DNA of 64,000 bases. Source: Bryobacteraceae bacterium. Lineage in GTDB: Bacteria > Acidobacteriota > Terriglobia > Bryobacterales > Bryobacteraceae. The stretch lies in NCBI GenBank assembly GCA_025056455.1, contig JANWVY010000002.1, positions 854,737 to 918,736 of the forward strand. Reading direction: 5' to 3'. Made by a program: the position numbers and the translations under genes. The notes under the pieces are model-generated. The model was not told the DNA's origin and ran no database searches. It worked only from the letters and a program-made list of their open reading frames with translations. Shown piece by piece: positions 8,805 through 17,536 of this stretch (positions within the stretch are counted from its first letter, which is position 1; every line of letters starts with the position of its first letter).

Positions 8805-9823
8805 TCCTGACTTCGGAAGAGGAACTGGAAGATTTCTTATCTCGGCCTTCGGAGGCCGACGCGCGGCTGATGGAAAGCCTCGAGGGGCCCCTGCTGATTT
8901 TAGGAGCGGGGGGAAAGATGGGACCTTCGCTTGCGCGGCGGGCCGTGCGCGCGGCCGAGCAGGCTGGGGTCAACCGCCGCGTGATCGCTGTATCTCGCTT
9001 CTCCAACCCAGTCGCCCAACAGCGCCTGAGGGACTGGGGTGTGGAGACTCTAAGCGCCGATTTGCTGGATCGCGAGCAGCTAGGCGCCTTACCAGAAGCG
9101 CCCCATATCATCTACTTGGCCGCACGCAAATTTGGGTCAACCGGCGCGGAGCATCTAACCTGGGGCATGAATGCGTGGTTGCCAGGACTAGTCGCCGAAC
9201 GCTACCGCTACTCCCGCATTGTGGCGCTTTCGAGCGGCAACATTTATCCCCTTTTGCCGGTGACCTCGGGCGGAGCTGTGGAGGAGACCCGATTAGAACC
9301 AGTTGGAGAGTACGGGCAATCGGTTCTGGCGCGGGAGCGAATCTTTGAATTTTTCTCCTCGCGCTACGGCACGCCCGTTTGCTTGGTTCGGTTGAACTAT
9401 GCCGTGGAGCTTCGCTACGGCGTGCTTTTAGACATTGGCTTAGCGGTGTTTGAACGCCGGCCCGTGGATTTGAGCATGGGAAACGTGAACGTCATCTGGC
9501 AGGGAGATGCCAATTCCGTCATTCTTCGCTCATTTGCGCTTTGCTCATCTCCCCCTCAGACCCTGAATCTCACTGGACCCGAGACCTTATCGGTGCGTTA
9601 TATTGCGGAGCGTTTTGGCAAACTTTTCGGCATTGAACCCCAGTTTGAAGGCGCCGAGGCGCCCACGGCATTATTGAACAACGCCGCCAAGTGCCACCGG
9701 TTATTTGGCTATCCGAGCGTCACGCCGGAGCAGCTGATTGAATGGACGGCCAGCTGGATCGGAATGGGTGGCGTCACACATGGCAAACCGACAAAATTCA
9801 ATGTCCGCGACGGAAAGTTTTGA
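8801..9823 (+). CDS. NAD-dependent epimerase/dehydratase-like (extended SDR) protein
   Basis: This is a 340-residue extended short-chain dehydrogenase. The Rossmann glycine motif is in [18 protein letters not shown] near residue 30, with [11 protein letters not shown] as the following strand and [10 protein letters not shown] as the Ser-containing strand. Where the catalytic YxxxK is expected the sequence reads [10 protein letters not shown], so the tyrosine is kept but the lysine is a valine. Usual chemistry (4-epimerisation or dehydration of nucleotide sugars) is therefore doubtful. The C-terminal substrate domain ([19 protein letters not shown]) is intact. It is coupled to the DUF355 gene by an ATGA overlap and ends before a convergent gene. 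Confidence 0.75.
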   Translation: MILTSEEELEDFLSRPSEADARLMESLEGPLLILGAGGKMGPSLARRAVRAAEQAGVNRRVIAVSRFSNPVAQQRLRDWGVETLSADLLDREQLGALPEAPHIIYLAARKFGSTGAEHLTWGMNAWLPGLVAERYRYSRIVALSSGNIYPLLPVTSGGAVEETRLEPVGEYGQSVLARERIFEFFSSRYGTPVCLVRLNYAVELRYGVLLDIGLAVFERRPVDLSMGNVNVIWQGDANSVILRSFALCSSPPQTLNLTGPETLSVRYIAERFGKLFGIEPQFEGAEAPTALLNNAAKCHRLFGYPSVTPEQLIEWTASWIGMGGVTHGKPTKFNVRDGKF

Positions 9824-9918
9824 GGGCGGAAGCAGGGAGAGGAGCCGGGAGGAGAGCAGGCCGCCTCTGGCCCCTGAGACTCAAGACGGTTGCCATCTAG
9901 GCGCTCGTGCCGTCGGGT

Positions 9919-11355
9919 TCAAGCTGTAATCTGGGGGATGGGCTCACCGTACACATCTGTGAGCCGCATCTGGCGGCCTTGGTAGGCGTAGGTTAACCGC
10001 GTGTGGTCCATTCCCAACAAATGCAGAATCGTGGCGTGGAGGTCATGCACGCTGACGGGCTGCACTTCGGCCTTATAGCCAAACTCATCGCTCGCGCCGA
10101 TGGCTTGACCGCCCTTGATTTTTGCGCCCGTCATCCAGATGGTCATGGTGCCTGGGTTGTGGTCACGGCCCAACCCCCGTTGAGAAATTGGCATACGGCC
10201 AAATTCGCTCTGCCAGATCACAAGAGTCGTGTCGATCAAGCCGCGCGCCTTGAGGTCCTTCAACAACCCGGCGATCGGAAGGTCCGTTTCGGCGGCGTGC
10301 TGGGCATGATTGGAGCGAACGTCGCCATGGGCATCCCAGGTGTCCGTGTTTTGATTGCCCAAGCCGCCATGATAAAGCTGCACGAATCTCACGCCACGCT
10401 CGACCAGGCGCCGGGCCATCAAACACTGCCTACCAAAGGGCTCGGTGACGGGATCATCGAGTCCATAGAGCTTTCGCGTCGCTTCTGATTCTTGGCTGAT
10501 GTCCGCAGCTTCCGGAGCACAGGCCTGCATCCGGTAGGCTAGCTCGTAGGAGGCAATGCGTGCGGCCAGTTCGGAATTGGCTGGATTGCGCGCCTCGTCG
10601 AGAGCGTTGAGCTGAGCCAACAGCTCGAGGCGAGCCTTTTGTTGCTCGGCAGAGACGCCGGAGGGCGGTCGGAGGTCCAGAATGGGGTCGCCTGCCGCGC
10701 GGAAAACGGTGCCTTGATAGAGCGCTGGCATATAACCGGCGGTCCAGTTCGCCGGCCCGCCAAACGGCCCGCCCCGCGCGTCGAAAATAACGACGAAGGC
10801 AGGCAGGTTGCGGCTTTCTGAACCGAGGCCATAGGTTACCCAAGAACCGAGGCTCGGCGCGCCCATGCGCACGGTGCCGGTGGCCAGCTCATAATGCGCC
10901 ATGACGTGATCATTCGAGCGGCCAACCACAGATTTGATGATGGCTAGTTCATCGATGTGCGAGGCAAGGTGCGGAAACAACTCCGAAACTTCCAGTCCAG
11001 ACTGACCGTAGCGCTGGAAACGGAATGGCGACGGCATCAAAGGCCCCGGGTGTCCCTGACGAACCACAATCTCGCCTTTGCCCTCAAGCGGTTGCCCGGC
11101 GTATTTGATGAGAGCAGGTTTGTAGTCGAAGGTATCGACCTGACTGACGCCTCCGCTCATAAAGAGCGAAATGACGGCCTTGGCCCGAGGCTCGAAGTGG
11201 GGTTTTCGGGGAGAGAAAGGAGAACTCGCCCCGGGGGCCGAGCAGGGTGTAGGACCAGCGAGCAAACCTTGCTGATCGAGCAAGGCAGCCAGAGCGAGAC
11301 CGCTCAGGCCACCGCCCGCTTCAAACAAAAACTTCCTCCTCGAAACAAAGGGCAT
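9919..11355 (-). CDS. DUF1501 secreted phosphatase-fold protein
   Basis: This 478-residue member of DUF1501 has an alkaline-phosphatase/sulfatase-like fold. The N-terminus carries a twin-arginine-like signal (SRRKFLFEAGGGLSGLAL). Family motifs are present: LFMSGGVSQVDTFDYKP, GRSNDHVMAHYELATG, FVQLYHGGLGNQNTDTWDAH, WQSEFGRMP, LGRDHNPGTM and VSVHDLHATILHLLG. It is encoded directly after the DUF1549/DUF1553 cytochrome gene with a 3-base gap. This pairing is conserved across Planctomycetes, Verrucomicrobia and Acidobacteria, where the two are thought to act in polysaccharide or sulfated-glycan utilisation; the reaction is not established. Confidence 0.9.
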   Translation of the reverse strand: MPFVSRRKFLFEAGGGLSGLALAALLDQQGLLAGPTPCSAPGASSPFSPRKPHFEPRAKAVISLFMSGGVSQVDTFDYKPALIKYAGQPLEGKGEIVVRQGHPGPLMPSPFRFQRYGQSGLEVSELFPHLASHIDELAIIKSVVGRSNDHVMAHYELATGTVRMGAPSLGSWVTYGLGSESRNLPAFVVIFDARGGPFGGPANWTAGYMPALYQGTVFRAAGDPILDLRPPSGVSAEQQKARLELLAQLNALDEARNPANSELAARIASYELAYRMQACAPEAADISQESEATRKLYGLDDPVTEPFGRQCLMARRLVERGVRFVQLYHGGLGNQNTDTWDAHGDVRSNHAQHAAETDLPIAGLLKDLKARGLIDTTLVIWQSEFGRMPISQRGLGRDHNPGTMTIWMTGAKIKGGQAIGASDEFGYKAEVQPVSVHDLHATILHLLGMDHTRLTYAYQGRQMRLTDVYGEPIPQITA

Positions 11356-11358
11356 GAG

Positions 11359-13965
11359 TTACCTCAAGTAAACAAACTCACTCAGGTTGAAAAGCACGTG
11401 GGTGAAATCTTCAAGCGAATTGGATTCGAGGAAGCGCAGGCCGAGCGCGCGCTCGGTTGCATCCGGCACCCGGCCTACCGCCAGGCGGTAGGCGAGAACC
11501 AGCTGCTCGGATGGATCGGCTGAAAGCCGGCGAACGCGTTCGGCAAAACGTCGGGACTGTTCTACGACGAACTCGTTATTGAGCAAGGTCAGAGCCTGCG
11601 TGGCCACAGTCGAAACGTTCCGTCGGCTACAGGTTAGCGACTGGTCGGGAAGATCGAAGACCTCGAAAAAGGGGAAAGGTAAACCGCGTTTGCGATACAC
11701 GTAAATGCTGCGGCGCCAAGTTTGGGGCCCCTCGGGTTGTGTTTGCCAGATGCCGTTTCTCATGGATTTCAACACGTCTCCGGCAAGTTTGGGAAAGATG
11801 GGAGGCCCCTCTAAGGCTGGGTTCAAGGCTCCGCTCACCGCCAAGATGGAATCGCGAATGACTTCAGCCTCAAGCCGCTGGGGACGGAACCGCCACAGGT
11901 AGAGATTGGCGGCGTCCTTGGCTAAATTTGACTCTGGGGCAAAGGCAGACGACATCTGATAGGCGGCTGAAGTCATGATGAGCTTGTGCAATCTCTTCAT
12001 ACTCCAACCGCTTTGTTGGAACTCGAGGGCCAACCAGTCCAGCAGTTCCGGGTGCGTGGGACGGTCGCCGGTGTGGCCGAAATTGTCGAGCGTGCCCACG
12101 ATGCCGCGTCCAAAGTGATGGTGCCAGATGCGATTCACAATGACCCGCGTAGTCAGGGGATGATCGGGGGAGACGAGCCACTTGGCGAGCGCCAGCCGCC
12201 GGCCAGAGGTGCGGCCATGCGCGGGAGGCAGCTCGACAGCAGGATTGCCACGCGTCAACACCAGGGGGAAACCGGGCCGCATTTCCGGTCCGCGGCTCTG
12301 CATGTCGCCATGATGGAGGAAATAGGCGGGAGGCGGCTGGTAACGCCCAGGTCCGCGGTGAAGGAAGGAACCCTCGATCGCCTCCTGCTTCACTCCCTTT
12401 CCGGGGGCTGGTTCATCACCCGGACCATCCGGAGCGAAACGATAATCTCCGTCGGTGATGCCCATGGCGCTAGGAATGGGTGGCGGCTTTTGCTGTTCGA
12501 GGGCGCGGATCGCCTCCTGTAGTCTTTTCTTTTCTGCTAGCTCGGCCGGCTTTAACACGCGGTCGAATTCCGCGCTCGAGACACTCGTAGTGCGGATGAT
12601 CTGGTTGGCCAGCAGAACTTGTCCAGGAGTACGTCGATGCTCTGGAGTGTTGATCGCCTCTTGAATATGCGGCGGAAACTTTTTGTACTTCTCTTGTAAT
12701 AAAGCCTCGCGATAGGGACTTTCGATTTCACGGATGCGCGCCTGAAGGGGCTGAATGCGGCGAGCAATCTCCTCGAGTTTGGCCGAGTAAGCTTCAGCCT
12801 CCGCACGAGGCACGAGGGGGTGGTCCACCTCTACGTAGCTAAACAAAGAGGCCTGGAGGCGGTAGTAATCATACTGGAAGATGGGATCGAACTTGTGGTC
12901 ATGACAACGGGCGCAATGCAAGGTCAGACCCATCACTCCACGGCCGAGCGTGGCGATCATGTCATCGAGATAATCAAACCGGAACTGGGGGTTATCTTTC
13001 TCGCGAAAGCCGACTTTGGCATAGTTGCGCAGGAAGCCTGTGGCGATTAGGGTTTCTGTGGACTCGTCTTCAAGCTCATCGCCTGCGATTTGCTCGAGCA
13101 AAAAGCGGTCAAAGGGAGTATCGCGATTAAAGGAGCGAATGACGTAGTCGCGGTAGCGCCAAGCGTTCGGCCGGTCATAATCATGCTCGTAACCGCTGGA
13201 GTCAGCATAACGGGCCACATCGAGCCAGTGTCGCCCCCAACGTTCACCATAGTGAGGCGAGGCCAGGAGTTTGTCGATCAGCTTGGGCCAGGCCTCTGGC
13301 GAGGGGTCCCGCAGAAATTGGTCGATTTGTTCAGGCGCCGGGGGAAGCCCGAGCAAGTCGAGGTAAGCCCGGCGCACCAGTGTGACCCGGTCGGCGGCGG
13401 GCGCAGGAATCAATCCGCGTGCATCCCATTCCTTTTTGAGAAAGGCATCGATGGGGTGAGCCGACCATCGGGGGTCGGACACGGTGGGAATTTGGGGACG
13501 AACCGGTGTGCGGAAAGCCCAAAACGAGCGTGCCGCTGAGGGCAATTCAGGCACTTTGATCTGGTTTGCGGGTGGCTGGGGCATGGAGGATTGGATTTCG
13601 CCTTCCCAAGGCGCCCCGGCTTCGATCCAGCGCCGGATGAGCTCCACTTGTGGCCGAGCCAGCGGGCCGTCGATGGGCATGGCAGGTTTTTCCAGACCCG
13701 CGACCCGTCGGAACAGGGCGCTTTGCCCTGGGTCACCGGGCTTAATGACCGGTCCTCGCTCGCCACCTTTGAGGGCGCTGGCGCGCGAGCGGAGATCCAG
13801 CCGGCCGGCCTGCATCGACGCCCCGTGACACTTCAGGCACCGCGCTTCGAGGATGGGGCGAATATCCCTGGCAAAGGAGATCGGCTCAGCACCGCTTGCA
13901 GGCTGCACGACAAGCCCACACAGCCAGAGCCAGCTGAGCAAGCCACCAACTCCTCGTCCGTACAT
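11359..13965 (-). CDS. Planctomycete cytochrome C / DUF1549 / DUF1553 protein
   Basis: This is an 868-residue exported c-type cytochrome-like protein. The ATG at 13965 gives MYGRGVGGLLSWLWLCGLVV, a signal peptide, and leaves room for the divergent MaoC gene. The first haem motif is CLKCH in the PSC1 domain near residue 60. DUF1549 follows (IDAFLKKEWDARGL, LLASPHYGERWGRHWLD), with a second CARCH motif (HCARCHDHKFDPI) around residue 340. A coiled-coil-like linker comes next, and DUF1553 is at the C-terminus (LTTRVIVNRIWHHHFG, HPELLDWLALEF). It forms a two-gene operon with the DUF1501 gene. A periplasmic electron-transfer or oxidative role coupled to glycan metabolism is inferred from the family. 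Confidence 0.9.
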   Translation of the reverse strand: MYGRGVGGLLSWLWLCGLVVQPASGAEPISFARDIRPILEARCLKCHGASMQAGRLDLRSRASALKGGERGPVIKPGDPGQSALFRRVAGLEKPAMPIDGPLARPQVELIRRWIEAGAPWEGEIQSSMPQPPANQIKVPELPSAARSFWAFRTPVRPQIPTVSDPRWSAHPIDAFLKKEWDARGLIPAPAADRVTLVRRAYLDLLGLPPAPEQIDQFLRDPSPEAWPKLIDKLLASPHYGERWGRHWLDVARYADSSGYEHDYDRPNAWRYRDYVIRSFNRDTPFDRFLLEQIAGDELEDESTETLIATGFLRNYAKVGFREKDNPQFRFDYLDDMIATLGRGVMGLTLHCARCHDHKFDPIFQYDYYRLQASLFSYVEVDHPLVPRAEAEAYSAKLEEIARRIQPLQARIREIESPYREALLQEKYKKFPPHIQEAINTPEHRRTPGQVLLANQIIRTTSVSSAEFDRVLKPAELAEKKRLQEAIRALEQQKPPPIPSAMGITDGDYRFAPDGPGDEPAPGKGVKQEAIEGSFLHRGPGRYQPPPAYFLHHGDMQSRGPEMRPGFPLVLTRGNPAVELPPAHGRTSGRRLALAKWLVSPDHPLTTRVIVNRIWHHHFGRGIVGTLDNFGHTGDRPTHPELLDWLALEFQQSGWSMKRLHKLIMTSAAYQMSSAFAPESNLAKDAANLYLWRFRPQRLEAEVIRDSILAVSGALNPALEGPPIFPKLAGDVLKSMRNGIWQTQPEGPQTWRRSIYVYRKRGLPFPFFEVFDLPDQSLTCSRRNVSTVATQALTLLNNEFVVEQSRRFAERVRRLSADPSEQLVLAYRLAVGRVPDATERALGLRFLESNSLEDFTHVLFNLSEFVYLR

Positions 13966-14017
13966 ACCCCTCGCGCCCCTGATTATATGAGATTCTTGCA
14001 AAGATAGCGAGGTAGGC

Positions 14018-14491
14018 ATGGCAAGAAGAGAAGTGGCCACGATTCAGGAGCTGGCTCAGTGCACGGGGCAGGAGGTTGCCCTCAGCGATTGGTTTGAGAT
14101 CACACAGGAGCGGATTGACGCCTTCGCGAAAGCCACGGGCGATTTTCAGTGGATCCACGTCGACCAGGAACGCGCCGCGCGTGAGTCGCCGTTTGGCGTC
14201 ACGATTGCGCACGGGTTTCTGACGCTTTCTCTGCTGTCGCGATTCGCACAATCGGCCATCGACATCCGCCAACCGTTTCACCTGGTGATCAACTATGGGC
14301 TGAACCGGGTGCGGTTTCCTGCTCCGGTACGGTGTGGAGCGCGAATCCGAACCCGACACTTGCTGCTGGAAGCCGCGGAGATCTCGGGCGGGTGGCAGCT
14401 CCGCTGGCAGGTGACGGTCGAGCTTGAGGGATCCGACAAACCGGCTTGCGTGGCCGAAACCATCACCCGCTACTATGAGCGCTTTCCCTAA
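14018..14491 (+). CDS. MaoC-like dehydratase (R-specific enoyl hydratase family)
   Basis: This is a 157-residue single hot-dog-fold protein. The catalytic segment is FAKATGDFQWIHVDQERA, where the Asp and His of the hydratase site are visible, followed by IAHGFLTLSLLSRFA. VNYGLNRVRFPAPVRCGARI is the typical middle strand. Proteins of this type hydrate trans-2-enoyl-CoA, feeding beta-oxidation intermediates to polyhydroxyalkanoate or fatty-acid pathways. Length is normal. It is divergent from the cytochrome gene with 52 bases between starts and lies upstream of the isc leader. A link to the isc operon is not suggested. Confidence 0.85.
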   Translation: MARREVATIQELAQCTGQEVALSDWFEITQERIDAFAKATGDFQWIHVDQERAARESPFGVTIAHGFLTLSLLSRFAQSAIDIRQPFHLVINYGLNRVRFPAPVRCGARIRTRHLLLEAAEISGGWQLRWQVTVELEGSDKPACVAETITRYYERFP

Positions 14492-14668
14492 TCCACGGCC
14501 CAGTTAATTGGAGTGATCCGCAGCGAGCCTTGTCTTAGCCAACGGAAGCCAGGCTGGCTCAAGGTGAGAACAGAGGCTAAAAACATGCCGTAAGGGGTTG
14601 CCAAGGCTTTGATTTTAGGTTGGATTTTCAACCATTGGGATGGCCAATTGCGCCGTTGGGTGGAAACT

Positions 14669-14683
14669 GGACAAAATTTGTCC
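14669..14683 (+). promoter_or_regulatory. Putative IscR operator 1
   Basis: GGAC and GTCC half-sites flank AAAATTT in a near-perfect inverted repeat, extended to TGGAC...GTCCA at 14668-14684. The GAC-N7-GTC core has the spacing of the E. coli IscR type-1 site (GACTRWWWYAGTC). It lies upstream of the predicted -35 box. Confidence 0.6.
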
Positions 14684-14692
14684 AAACAAATG

Positions 14693-14707
14693 CGACAATT
14701 TTAGTCT
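14693..14707 (+). promoter_or_regulatory. Putative IscR operator 2
   Basis: This is GAC-AATTTTA-GTC, the same half-sites and 7-base spacing as operator 1, centred 24 bases further downstream. The AT-rich centre ending in A before GTC resembles the type-1 consensus. It abuts the predicted -35 box at 14714. Confidence 0.55.
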
Positions 14708-14713
14708 GGGTAG

Positions 14714-14743
14714 TTGCTCGGAGTTGTTGGGTGAAGTTATAAA
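14714..14743 (+). promoter_or_regulatory. Predicted isc operon promoter
   Basis: TTGCTC (14714-14719) and TATAAA (14738-14743) are separated by 18 bases. The pair is flanked by putative IscR sites on both sides, which suits repression by holo-IscR. Transcription would begin near 14750, giving a leader of only about 20 bases. Confidence 0.5.
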
Positions 14744-14750
14744 GGAAATA

Positions 14751-14765
14751 GGACAAGACTAGTCC
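14751..14765 (+). promoter_or_regulatory. Putative IscR operator 3
   Basis: GGAC-AAGACTA-GTCC repeats the half-sites and spacing of operator 1 and contains the palindrome GACTAGTC. It overlaps the expected transcription start and ends 6 bases before the iscR ATG, an ideal position for a roadblock or autorepressor site. Confidence 0.55.
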
Positions 14766-14771
14766 GGTTTC

Positions 14772-15368
14772 ATGTTGAAGCTGACCAAACGGGCCGATTA
14801 CGGTTTGATCGCGCTGAAGCATCTGGCGACGCAGGAGCGGCGAGCCAATGGCTCTGGCGAGGTAGGCGCGACGACGAAGGAAATCGCGGAGTTATACCGG
14901 ATCCCCGTGCCGCATCTGGCGAAGGTGCTACAAAAGCTTGTGCGGGAAGGCTTTTTACGATCGGCCCAAGGCAGCAACGGCGGTTACCGTCTAGCGAAGG
15001 AGGCCTCCCAGATTAACGCGCTCGAAGTGATCCGGGTGTTCGATGGACCGGTGATCCTCACCTCCTGTTTTACGGACCACGGGGGTAGCTGTGAGCAATC
15101 CGAGCGCTGCAATGTGCGGGAGCCATTGCGCAAGATCCATGAAGGGATCCTGGGGTTGCTAGCGAGCATCACCATTGCGGACATGGCCTCAGACGACCCG
15201 CTGGCCCATCAGCCGCTGGTCAAGCTCTACGCCAAGCCAGGGGCAGCGTCTGAGGTTCACCAGGGAGATTCCGAGCAAGCGATTCAGAGAGTCCATGACG
15301 ATGCGGTCAGTGGCCCCCTCGGCCGGAATCTGACCGGTCAAAGAAGAGAGGAGTTAAGGGAATGCTGA
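14772..15368 (+). CDS. iscR: IscR, Rrf2-family Fe-S-responsive regulator
   Basis: This is a 198-residue Rrf2 regulator. The N-terminal winged helix is classical ([16 protein letters not shown], then [17 protein letters not shown] and SNGGYRLA). Three cysteines at residues 99, 107 and 113 form the C-x7-C-x5-C pattern expected to hold a [2Fe-2S] cluster. As first gene of a complete isc operon with three matching operator-like sites in its leader, it most likely represses the operon when loaded with a cluster. The C-terminal tail beyond residue 160 is not conserved. The stop overlaps the iscS ATG by 7 bases, implying coupled translation. Confidence 0.92.
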   Translation: MLKLTKRADYGLIALKHLATQERRANGSGEVGATTKEIAELYRIPVPHLAKVLQKLVREGFLRSAQGSNGGYRLAKEASQINALEVIRVFDGPVILTSCFTDHGGSCEQSERCNVREPLRKIHEGILGLLASITIADMASDDPLAHQPLVKLYAKPGAASEVHQGDSEQAIQRVHDDAVSGPLGRNLTGQRREELREC

Positions 15369-16579
15369 AGTTTCCGATTTACATGGACTACCACGCGACC
15401 ACTCCGATGGATCCGCGTGTGCTAGACGCCATGATGCCCTATTTCACCGAGAAATTTGGGAATGCGGCAAGCCGCAACCATTCGTTTGGTTGGGAAGCCG
15501 AGGAGGCGGTGGAAAAGGCGCGGAAGCAGGTTGCAGATTTGATTGGCGCCACGCCCAAGGAGATCATTTTCACGAGCGGGGCCACGGAGTCCAACAACCT
15601 CGCCATTAAGGGCGTGGCGGAGATGTACGCCGAACGCGGCAACCACATTATCACGGCCGCGACCGAGCACAAAGCGACGCTCGACACCTGCAAGCGTTTA
15701 GAAAAGCACGGCTACCGAGTGACCTATTTGCCCGTACAGCCGACGGGTCTCATCGACCTGGACCAGCTGCGCCAGGCCATTACCGATAAAACGATTTTGA
15801 TCAGCATCATGTACGCCAACAACGAAATTGGCGTGGTGCAGAACATCCGGGAAATTGGGCGCCTGGCAAAAGAAAAAGGAGTGCTCTTCCACACCGACGC
15901 GGTACAGGCGGTGGGTAAGATCCCGGTGAACGTTATTCAAGACAATATCGACTTGCTCTCGCTCAGCGGTCATAAGATCTATGGTCCGAAAGGGGTAGGG
16001 GCGCTCTATGTTCGCCGCAAGAACCCGCGCGTGCAATTGACGGCGCAAATGGATGGCGGCGGTCATGAGCGTGGCATGCGATCGGGCACGTTAAATGTGC
16101 CAGGTATTGTCGGGCTTGGCGAAGCTTGCGCCATCTGCCAGAAGGAGATGCCGGAGGAGAGCGCTCGCCTGCGCGAGCTGCGGGACCGGTTGAAGGACCG
16201 TTTGCTGGCGAACCTGGACGAGGTTTACATCAACGGCACGATGGAGAGCCGGTTGCCGCACAACTTGAATATGAGCTTTGCCTTCGTGGAAGGCGAATCC
16301 TTGCTCATGGGAATTAACGACGTCGCTGTTTCGAGTGGTTCGGCCTGCACGTCCGCAACGCTTGAGCCGAGTTATGTTCTGAAGGCTTTGGGAGCGGGCG
16401 ATGATCTGGCTCACTCCTCCATCCGTTTCGGTTTGGGGCGTTTCACCACGGAAGAAGAAGTCGACTACGTCGCCAACAAGGTCATCGAAGTAGTGAAGAA
16501 GCTGCGAGAACTTTCGCCGCTTTACGAGATGTACAAAGAGGGCGTTGACCTGAGTAAAGTGCAGTGGACCACACACTGA
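15362..16579 (+). CDS. iscS: Cysteine desulfurase IscS
   Basis: This 405-residue PLP enzyme removes sulfur from cysteine to supply persulfide for Fe-S assembly on IscU. Visible motifs are [14 protein letters not shown] at the N-terminus, [25 protein letters not shown], the PLP-lysine stretch [18 protein letters not shown], and the mobile loop [18 protein letters not shown] with the catalytic cysteine. The loop and full length mark it as group I IscS rather than SufS. It overlaps the end of iscR by 7 bases and is followed by a 91-base gap before iscU. Confidence 0.97.
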   Translation: MLKFPIYMDYHATTPMDPRVLDAMMPYFTEKFGNAASRNHSFGWEAEEAVEKARKQVADLIGATPKEIIFTSGATESNNLAIKGVAEMYAERGNHIITAATEHKATLDTCKRLEKHGYRVTYLPVQPTGLIDLDQLRQAITDKTILISIMYANNEIGVVQNIREIGRLAKEKGVLFHTDAVQAVGKIPVNVIQDNIDLLSLSGHKIYGPKGVGALYVRRKNPRVQLTAQMDGGGHERGMRSGTLNVPGIVGLGEACAICQKEMPEESARLRELRDRLKDRLLANLDEVYINGTMESRLPHNLNMSFAFVEGESLLMGINDVAVSSGSACTSATLEPSYVLKALGAGDDLAHSSIRFGLGRFTTEEEVDYVANKVIEVVKKLRELSPLYEMYKEGVDLSKVQWTTH

Positions 16580-16670
16580 AGCATCGAGGCGCCAAGGGCA
16601 AAGGATTGGAGACAAGTTTTTAACCCAGAAGCAAAGCTTGGGTGAGGATTTCTAGGAAAGGATTATTCAC

Positions 16671-17084
16671 ATGGCCTACTCGCAGAAAGTACTGGATCAT
16701 TACAACAATCCCCGCAACGTGGGTTCGCTCGATAAATCCGACCCCAACGTGGGGACGGGCATGGTGGGAGCGCCCGAGTGCGGCGATGTTATGAAGTTGC
16801 AAGTGAAGGTGAACCCGCAAACGGGGATCATCGAAGACGCTAAATTTAAGACCTTTGGTTGTGGCAGCGCGATTGCTTCCTCCTCTCTTGCGACAGAAAT
16901 GCTGAAGGGCAAGACGGTGGAAGAAGCGCTGGCGATTAAGAACACGGAACTGGTGAACGAATTGAGCCTTCCGCCGGTGAAGGTGCACTGTTCGATTCTT
17001 GCTGAGGATGCAATTAAGGCGGCGATTGCCGATTACAAGAGGAAACAGGCCGCTCGGGAAGCGGTTGTCGCACAAGCGCAGTAA
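16671..17084 (+). CDS. iscU: Fe-S cluster scaffold IscU
   Basis: This is the 137-residue scaffold on which [2Fe-2S] clusters are built. The three ligand cysteines are in APECGDVMKLQ, FKTFGCGSAIASSS and LPPVKVHCSILAEDA. The LPPVKVHCS segment carries the LPPVK motif recognised by HscA, whose gene lies four genes downstream. A good ribosome site (AGGAAAGG) precedes the ATG. The 3-base gap to iscA shows operon organisation. Confidence 0.96.
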   Translation: MAYSQKVLDHYNNPRNVGSLDKSDPNVGTGMVGAPECGDVMKLQVKVNPQTGIIEDAKFKTFGCGSAIASSSLATEMLKGKTVEEALAIKNTELVNELSLPPVKVHCSILAEDAIKAAIADYKRKQAAREAVVAQAQ

Positions 17085-17087
17085 CCC

Positions 17088-17459
17088 ATGTTGCAGGGAT
17101 CTTCTTCCACAGTGGGCGCTCCAGCGGCGAGTGAGCGGACCATTCACGTGACGCCGAAGGCGATACAAAAAATCCGCGAAGCCTTTCAGCGAGAAAAGGT
17201 GCAGGGAGGATTGCGCCTCGGCGTTCACGGTGGGGGTTGTTCTGGGCTGAGCTACCAATTTAAGTTCGATCCAAAGCCGCGGCCCACTGACCATGTATTC
17301 GACTTCGGAGACGTAAAAATTTTCGTCGACCCGAAGAGCATGTTGTTTCTCGATGGCATGACGCTCGACTGGAAAGATTCGCTGATTCATTCGGGCTTTG
17401 TCTTTGAAAACCCGCACGCCAAGAAATCGTGTGGTTGCGGGACTTCCTTCTCGGCTTGA
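17088..17459 (+). CDS. iscA: IscA-type Fe-S carrier
   Basis: This is a 123-residue A-type carrier of the HesB/IscA family. The three conserved cysteines are present in HGGGCSGLSYQFKF and in the C-terminal SCGCGTSF. It carries a roughly 15-residue N-terminal extension before the family core (IHVTPKAIQKIREAF). A-type carriers pass clusters from IscU to apo-targets. Position between iscU and hscB fits the canonical isc order. Confidence 0.93.
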   Translation: MLQGSSSTVGAPAASERTIHVTPKAIQKIREAFQREKVQGGLRLGVHGGGCSGLSYQFKFDPKPRPTDHVFDFGDVKIFVDPKSMLFLDGMTLDWKDSLIHSGFVFENPHAKKSCGCGTSFSA

Positions 17460-17536
17460 CAGATTGTCCGTCCAGCCCGTGTGATCTGCCTCTGGCAGAA
17501 ATCAGGAAGGCGACCCTGCACAACTTGGATTTCGCC

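Noticed and set aside
16580-16670. A hairpin ACCCA...TGGGT before iscU as a terminator or attenuator
   Set aside because: The stem is only 5 bases around a long loop and no T-run follows; iscU has a good ribosome site and belongs to the operon.
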